IMG/VR virus record: IMGVR_UViG_3300023174_000653
Location: 1-23,315 of that record
Direction: 5' to 3' (one strand)
DNA length: 23,315 nucleotides
DNA from: a virus
Below the pieces are notes generated by a model. That model had not been told where the DNA came from, made no database searches, and worked only from the letters and a program-made list of their open reading frames with translations. Positions 19,746 to 23,315 of the stretch are shown one piece after another (the stretch's first letter is position 1; each line of letters opens with the position of its first letter). Both the position numbers and the translations under genes were made by a program.

Positions 19746-19774
19746 TTGCATTGTTATAATACATGTGCTACAAT
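19746..19774 (+). promoter_or_regulatory. Promoter TTGCAT-N17-TACAAT with extended -10
   Basis: -35 TTGCAT (19746-19751) and -10 TACAAT (19769-19774), TGC just before the -10. A second -10-like TATAAT lies at 19755. Would transcribe the zinc-ribbon/HNH group from ~19781. Confidence 0.6.
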
Positions 19775-19823
19775 TATTATATACAGCAGAGATGTTGTAA
19801 ATACTAATAGAAATGGGAACAAA

Positions 19824-19997
19824 ATGAATACAGAAAATATGAACGCAGTAATCTGCGTATTCTGCGAAACAATTATTGCAGATAAGATGGACTACAGCCA
19901 GACTATGGTCTGCTGGGACTGTAACGAATACAAGGGCATCACAACAGTTGGAGAATATTTGACGGAATACGGTCAAAGAACACTGGTGGTAGCATAA
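19824..19997 (+). CDS. 57-aa zinc-ribbon protein
   Basis: Starts at ATG 19824 (MNTENMNAVICVFCETII); upstream in-frame extension lies in the promoter. CVFC and MVCWDCNEY give a four-Cys zinc ribbon, followed by GITTVGEYLTEYGQRT. Weak ribosome site (GGGAAC). First gene after the promoter at 19746, about 43 nt downstream of the predicted start, so likely early. Stop overlaps the HNH gene (TAATG). Confidence 0.7.
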   Translation: MNTENMNAVICVFCETIIADKMDYSQTMVCWDCNEYKGITTVGEYLTEYGQRTLVVA

Positions 19998-20509
19998 TGA
20001 CTATGAAAAAAACATGTACAGATTGTAATAGAACATATCCTGCAACACTAGAATACTTTCATGCTAGTACAAAAGGAAAGTATGGATTACGCAGCCTTTG
20101 TAAAGTTTGTCTTCGTGAGGCTCAAATGAATTACATGAACAGCAAGACTGCAAAAGAAAGATATGAATTTAAAAGGGCTGAGCAACAAAGAAATAAACAT
20201 ACCTACAGACAAGCAAGAAGAAAAGCATCAGCATTACAAAAAGGAGTTTATCATGAGAAGTGGACAGAAAAACAATTAGATGAGACTTATGGAACAGATT
20301 GCTATATCTGCAATAAGCCTATAGACTTTAGTGCCCCAAGAACAGGAAAAGGATCAGAACTATCTTCTTGGCCAGACCATGTAATTCCTCTTTCAAGAGG
20401 TGGAGAAGATACAATTAGAAATGTTAGACCTTGCCATAGAAAGTGTAATCAGGCAAAGTACACAATGACATACGATGAGTTTATTAACTCTGACAGATAT
20501 GGACTATAA
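19997..20509 (+). CDS. HNH endonuclease with N-terminal zinc module
   Basis: 170 aa. N-terminal CTDCNRTY...LCKVC (C7, C10, C35, C38), a basic helical linker, then HNH domain: CYICNKPIDF (C102, C105), WPDHVIPLSRGG (D127, H128), NVRPCHRKCNQAK (N142, H147, C150). Complete ββα-metal site. May be a free-standing homing nuclease or take part in DNA processing. TAATG overlaps on both sides; zinc-ribbon genes flank it. Confidence 0.9.
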   Translation: MTMKKTCTDCNRTYPATLEYFHASTKGKYGLRSLCKVCLREAQMNYMNSKTAKERYEFKRAEQQRNKHTYRQARRKASALQKGVYHEKWTEKQLDETYGTDCYICNKPIDFSAPRTGKGSELSSWPDHVIPLSRGGEDTIRNVRPCHRKCNQAKYTMTYDEFINSDRYGL

Positions 20510-20760
20510 TGACTAAGACATGTGCTAGATGTAAAGAAACAAAAGATGTAAGCGTCTTCTATAAGCAGACTGCTTTGCGTCCTAACGATGATGGCCTTGA
20601 TTACTACTGTAAGACATGTCGCAATGCCTCAGCAAAGAAGACATGGACTACCAACAAGAAGAAGTGTTCAACAACACAATGTGATAAGCCAAACTATGCT
20701 CGTACATTATGCAAGTGCTGCTATCACAAACTAATTAGACGAGAGAAGAAAAACAAATGA
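20509..20760 (+). CDS. Zinc-ribbon protein related to HNH N-terminal module
   Basis: 83 aa. KTCARCKETKDVSVFYKQ...DDGLDYYCKTC matches the N-terminal module of neighbouring nucleases. It is followed by a second four-Cys set KKCSTTQCDKPNYARTLCKCC and a basic tail IRREKKNK. No nuclease site. Probably a nucleic-acid-binding protein, or the stand-alone Zn half of a nuclease. ATGA overlap with the next gene. Confidence 0.75.
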   Translation: MTKTCARCKETKDVSVFYKQTALRPNDDGLDYYCKTCRNASAKKTWTTNKKKCSTTQCDKPNYARTLCKCCYHKLIRREKKNK

Positions 20761-21005
20761 TACAACAAGAACAAGCAAATCCAAGCAGCATACTTCCAAG
20801 TGGAGTAATGCTTTATGAAGCACAGAAGATTGTTCAGTTCCTTGAGACAGGTATGATGCTTCTTCCAAGTACAAGCAGATCAGATTGGCCAAACTCAACT
20901 GATGAACAGTTTGAGTATATGCTTGCTATGCACAGCAGACTAAATGCTTTACATGCTTTGTACAATCCTACTGCATCAGTACCACAAGGGATAGACAACG
21001 CATAA
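20757..21005 (+). CDS. Unknown 82-aa helical protein
   Basis: Begins MIQQEQANPSSILPSGVM; contains a helix MLYEAQKIVQFLETG and SDWPNSTDEQFEYMLAMHSR then LNALHALYN. No Cys or catalytic motif. ATGA overlap upstream, and its stop abuts the next ATG. Likely co-translated with the zinc-ribbon genes. No family recognised. Confidence 0.65.
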   Translation: MIQQEQANPSSILPSGVMLYEAQKIVQFLETGMMLLPSTSRSDWPNSTDEQFEYMLAMHSRLNALHALYNPTASVPQGIDNA

Positions 21006-21329
21006 ATGGAATACAGAATTTGTTCTAAGTGCAAGATAGAAAAGCCTTTAATTCTTGAGTTTTACGGCATGGCACAGAAGAACAAGAATAGAATGCATAC
21101 TGAATGTAAAGAGTGCAAACTCAAATACATGAAGGAATGGCAACAGAACAAAAGATTAAGTAAAGATCCAGAAGCAAACAGAGAGAAACATATGTACACA
21201 ATAAAAGAATATACAGAAGAAGATAAGAAGCAAAGAATGCAAGAAGCCTATGCTTATATGTATTATCAAGCATTTGGCAGACCAATAACAAAGCAAGTAT
21301 TGAAGGAACTAGAAGGCATTGAAGAGTGA
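21006..21329 (+). CDS. Zinc-ribbon protein with helical tail
   Basis: 107 aa. RICSKCKIEKPLILEFYGM...HTECKECKLKYMKEWQ is again the CxxC-F-CxxC module, followed by a long charged helical region (KEYTEEDKKQRMQEAYAY) without HNH residues. It resembles the front half of phage HNH proteins that have lost or never had the nuclease part. Start directly follows the previous stop; end overlaps a GTG gene. Confidence 0.7.
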   Translation: MEYRICSKCKIEKPLILEFYGMAQKNKNRMHTECKECKLKYMKEWQQNKRLSKDPEANREKHMYTIKEYTEEDKKQRMQEAYAYMYYQAFGRPITKQVLKELEGIEE

Positions 21330-21457
21330 TCTACAAGATTTACTATTGTAAAGATTGTAAGACAGCAACAAAGGACGAGACAGAGTGTATCGTTTGTGGT
21401 AGGACTCAACAAGAAATAGGTTGGGTAGAAACAGAAGACTGGGGAAATAAGACATGA
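21326..21457 (+). CDS. 43-aa rubredoxin-like zinc ribbon (GTG start)
   Basis: GTG start in GTGA overlap with the previous stop. Sequence MIYKIYYCKDCKTATKDE, CIVCGRTQQEIGWVE: two CxxC pairs 10 residues apart, a compact Zn ribbon, then acidic-aromatic WVETEDWGN. ATGA overlap with next gene. Fills a gap of ~125 nt. Unknown function. Confidence 0.65.
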   Translation: MIYKIYYCKDCKTATKDETECIVCGRTQQEIGWVETEDWGNKT

Positions 21458-21717
21458 TGCAATATCTATGGATGTTATGTGCAGGAGTAATTGCCTTTGG
21501 TAAAGGTAGAGGAATGATTAGATGGATTATTGCTGCTTATGTATTAAGTTGGTTTGCTCCAGTAATATTATTGTTCTTGCCTATGAAGGCAGATAAGTTT
21601 ATGCAGAGACAAGCAAGGTTAATTGACTGGGCTGAAGGCTTAGTGCTAAAGAAAGAAGTAGAACAGATAAACACAGTTGATGATCTGTTCAACCAATTAG
21701 AAACACCAAGGGGTTAA
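21454..21717 (+). CDS. Small membrane protein, two helices
   Basis: 87 aa. Hydrophobic segments YLWMLCAGVIAFG (residues 4-16) and RWIIAAYVLSWFAPVILLFL (23-42), then cytosolic-looking helical tail with RQARLIDWAEGLVLKKEVEQ. Could be a membrane anchor or superinfection-exclusion protein. No family recognised. Start overlaps previous stop. Confidence 0.65.
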   Translation: MMQYLWMLCAGVIAFGKGRGMIRWIIAAYVLSWFAPVILLFLPMKADKFMQRQARLIDWAEGLVLKKEVEQINTVDDLFNQLETPRG

Positions 21718-21719
21718 CA

Positions 21720-22463
21720 ATGCAATGTGCAGTATGTAAGTTTAATGTAGAGTCAGGACAGATATGCAAGAAGTGTTACTCTTCTTTGAAGTCTGCATTG
21801 ACTGAACTACCTGAACTGCAACAAGGTGCTGCATCATTTGTCACACCAGGAAGATCAGGCTCAGGCTCACCAAGCACAGAGAGATCAATTGGATTTAATG
21901 TTAATGCACTAGATTATTCTATGGGTAAAGAATTGCTTGGGGTCTTACATAAGTATGAAGCAGTTATCCGTAGGGGCAGGTCCCTAACTCCTCCAGCCTT
22001 ACTGAAGAGAGAAGCCACAGTGGATTTAGAGGTTGCTGCAACAGTCTCATTCCATTTAGCCCATCTTGAATGGACAGTCCAACAGGATTGGGTGGAAGAG
22101 TTTGCGGGACTAATAAAGGAACTCCATAGTAAAGGTATGGCTACTAATAAGAAGTTCATAGAACAACCAAGAAGAATCCCATGTCCTACTGATGAGTGTA
22201 AGGCTAATATTGTAATAGATATAGAGAACCTATTGGCAGGAGTAAGATGCCATAAATGTCGTACCTCATGGACTCTATATAGATTATTAGGCTTGGCTAT
22301 GAATAATCCTAATAGAACCTTCTGGCTAGATATAGATGCTATTTGTCTATGGATGAACATAACAAAGATAGATATAAATAAGATAGTTAGAGAGCATCAA
22401 ATACCTATGAAGAATGGTTTATATGATATCTCTGCTATTGCCAAAGCAAGAAGTCTGGTTTGA
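21720..22463 (+). CDS. Two-zinc-ribbon helix-turn-helix protein
   Basis: 247 aa. Zn ribbon 1: C3-C6, C16-C19 at the N-terminus (CAVCKFNVESGQICKKC), followed by SSLKSALTELPEL, a layout common in actinophage HTH proteins. Helical middle to ~150, Zn ribbon 2: C155-C160, C177-C180 (PCPTDEC, VRCHKC). C-terminal ~204-245 FWLDIDAICLWMN, KIDINKIVREHQIP, GLYDISAIAKA may be a winged HTH reading DNA. Likely a phage transcriptional regulator. AAGGGG before ATG. Confidence 0.75.
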   Translation: MQCAVCKFNVESGQICKKCYSSLKSALTELPELQQGAASFVTPGRSGSGSPSTERSIGFNVNALDYSMGKELLGVLHKYEAVIRRGRSLTPPALLKREATVDLEVAATVSFHLAHLEWTVQQDWVEEFAGLIKELHSKGMATNKKFIEQPRRIPCPTDECKANIVIDIENLLAGVRCHKCRTSWTLYRLLGLAMNNPNRTFWLDIDAICLWMNITKIDINKIVREHQIPMKNGLYDISAIAKARSLV

Positions 22464-22488
22464 TTTATTTACAAATATCCTGTATAAT
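22460..22488 (+). promoter_or_regulatory. Promoter TTGATT-N17-TATAAT
   Basis: -35 TTGATT (22460-22465), containing the TGA stop of the HTH gene, and a consensus -10 TATAAT (22483-22488), 17 nt apart. Start near 22495; reads into the genes at 22540-23224. Confidence 0.7.
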
Positions 22489-22539
22489 GATAGCAACAGT
22501 ACTTGTGCACCCATAAAATTGAAGGGTACAAATAAAGCA

Positions 22540-22707
22540 ATGACTACTATAACCAAACAAGACCTAGATCAAATACAACTCATAGATGAGAAACTATCAA
22601 ACGCTATCCTACTAAGAGCAGATACAATAGACAGCAAGAAACATCTAATCAATGATATGATAGAAGAATTGCTAGATGAGAGATTAAAGGTGACTAAAGA
22701 TGTTTGA
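22540..22707 (+). CDS. Small helical protein, 55 aa
   Basis: ATG 22540 (MTTITKQDLDQIQLIDEKL) follows the promoter at 22460; the longer frame upstream covers the promoter and is rejected. Two amphipathic helices, KQDLDQIQLIDEKLSNAI and HLINDMIEELLDERLKV, suggest a coiled-coil dimer. Weak ribosome site (GAAGGG ~14 nt upstream). Overlaps next gene by 8 nt. Unknown function. Confidence 0.55.
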   Translation: MTTITKQDLDQIQLIDEKLSNAILLRADTIDSKKHLINDMIEELLDERLKVTKDV

Positions 22708-22915
22708 TATTAATATTACGCTTGGCCCAATAAATGTGGGGATTACAACAGATGAAAGAGTATCATTAGACTTAATGGATACAATGATAGGTAAGGCTGT
22801 AATACAAACAATGATCCTAGATGAGAGCCATATGGGTAACATGGTCAAGTATGACAATTATGATAATGATACAGACTGTGACGAGTGCAATAGCCTTAAC
22901 GAAGAATTAGATTAA
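22700..22915 (+). CDS. Acidic 71-aa protein
   Basis: ATG 22700 with AAAGGTGA upstream. MFDINITLGPINVGITTDER looks like a beta hairpin, then a helix (SLDLMDTMIGKAVIQTMI). The last ~25 residues are very acidic and contain DCDEC. Could be a DNA mimic or small regulatory protein; nothing decisive. Confidence 0.6.
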   Translation: MFDINITLGPINVGITTDERVSLDLMDTMIGKAVIQTMILDESHMGNMVKYDNYDNDTDCDECNSLNEELD

Positions 22916-22933
22916 TTAGTTATAAGGTTTAAT

Positions 22934-23224
22934 ATGAAATTTAATAGACCATGTAGTGGGTGTGGCATACTGGTCAGAGATTCAAGATGTTCAGCCTGTG
23001 CAAGATTACAGCAGGCCAGGAACCCTAGACGCAGACATAATAAATATGATTATGAATGGCAGAAAATGTCAAAGTTAGCAAGACAACTACAGCCATATTG
23101 CACAAGATGTTTTAGTACCCAGGACCTAACGGCAGATCATATCGTGTCCATAGCAAATGGTGGATTAAATACCTTGGATAATATATCCGTTTTATGTAGA
23201 AAATGTAACAGTTCTAAAGGCTAA
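22934..23224 (+). CDS. Small HNH endonuclease (packaging-linked type)
   Basis: 96 aa with AAGG before ATG. N-terminal PCSGCGILV...RCSAC (C7, C10, C19, C22), then DYEWQKMSKLAR and HNH core YCTRC (C56, C59), LTADHIVSIANGG (D68, H69), NISVLCRKCN (N83, C88, C91). The last HNH residue is Asn (CN rather than CH), a frequent variant. Size and position match HNH proteins encoded just before the terminase genes, where they help cut DNA at cos. Terminase itself would lie outside the window. Confidence 0.85.
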   Translation: MKFNRPCSGCGILVRDSRCSACARLQQARNPRRRHNKYDYEWQKMSKLARQLQPYCTRCFSTQDLTADHIVSIANGGLNTLDNISVLCRKCNSSKG

Positions 23225-23315
23225 ATAGGAAACCACCCTCGCACACCCTCCTGGCAACAACCCGTATGGGGTAAATTCTGAGCGTGTTTTTTATTGCTAT
23301 ACCCTGGCTGCCCCT
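23225..23315 (+). other. GC-rich non-coding end, possible packaging-site region
   Basis: After the HNH stop lie C-rich blocks (ACCACCCTCGCACACCCTCC), a hairpin ACCC-GTATG-GGGT near 23258-23270 and a T6 run near 23287. Much more GC-rich than the rest of the window. It may hold cos or an HNH/terminase binding site or a terminator; truncated by the window edge. Confidence 0.3.

Noticed and set aside
21914-22360. 148-aa minus-strand ORF
   Set aside because: Opposite the two-zinc-ribbon HTH gene; no ribosome site, and all neighbours are on + strand.

Overview
This window looks like a continuous part of an AT-rich tailed bacteriophage (Caudoviricetes) genome. Every convincing gene is on the + strand. 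Genes are packed with start-stop overlaps (ATGA, TAATG, GTGA), and most have purine-rich Shine-Dalgarno sequences. Several gene families (two-zinc-ribbon/HTH protein, GG-SLRD-type small membrane protein, small Cys-rich proteins, HNH near the packaging end) resemble actinobacteriophage genes. With the AT-rich base composition this suggests a phage of a low-GC aquatic actinobacterium; that host is inference only, since the window holds no tRNA or integrase. The long non-contractile-type tail module (tape measure, two tail-tube paralogues, no sheath seen) suggests a siphovirus.

Layout. (1) 1-4806, head and neck: 3' part of a prohead protease, HK97-fold major capsid protein with a structured leader and a following terminator, a 34-aa basic ORF, head-tail connector, tail terminator-like protein, a small unknown protein, two tandem tail-tube paralogues, and a tail assembly chaperone pair joined by an apparent -1 frameshift. 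(2) 4806-10733, tail: gp10-like protein, tape measure with four exact 34-residue repeats, minor tail protein, tail fibre-like protein, and a (V/A)APTTTT-repeat protein with a Cys-rich end. (3) 10752-15096, accessory glycan/radical-SAM cassette: unknown protein, small Cys-rich protein, radical SAM/SPASM enzyme, GT60-like (PF11397) GlcNAc-transferase, second DxD glycosyltransferase, GalE-like epimerase. (4) 15096-17041, lysis region: two small membrane proteins (holin candidates), a strong terminator, and a transglycosylase-like endolysin that seems to start at AUU. Two promoter-to-terminator units of about 85-90 nt here look like small RNA genes. (5) 17048-23224, early/regulatory region: many small genes, a striking number with zinc-ribbon modules, plus a recombination endonuclease VII, two HNH endonucleases, a GT4 glycosyltransferase and an HTH protein. 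The last 91 bases are GC-rich and non-coding and may lie near the packaging end.

Most interesting hypotheses: (a) a phage-encoded mucin-type O-glycosylation system, in which a Thr-rich repeat protein next to tail genes is followed by a GT60-family enzyme whose eukaryotic relatives glycosylate Thr/Pro-rich proteins, another GT and a sugar epimerase; (b) two short RNAs with a 5' stem-loop starting at the predicted +1 and a C-rich loop. One loop contains CACCTCC, identical to the 16S rRNA anti-Shine-Dalgarno core; (c) an AUU-initiated endolysin overlapped by a mini-ORF with a near-perfect ribosome site.
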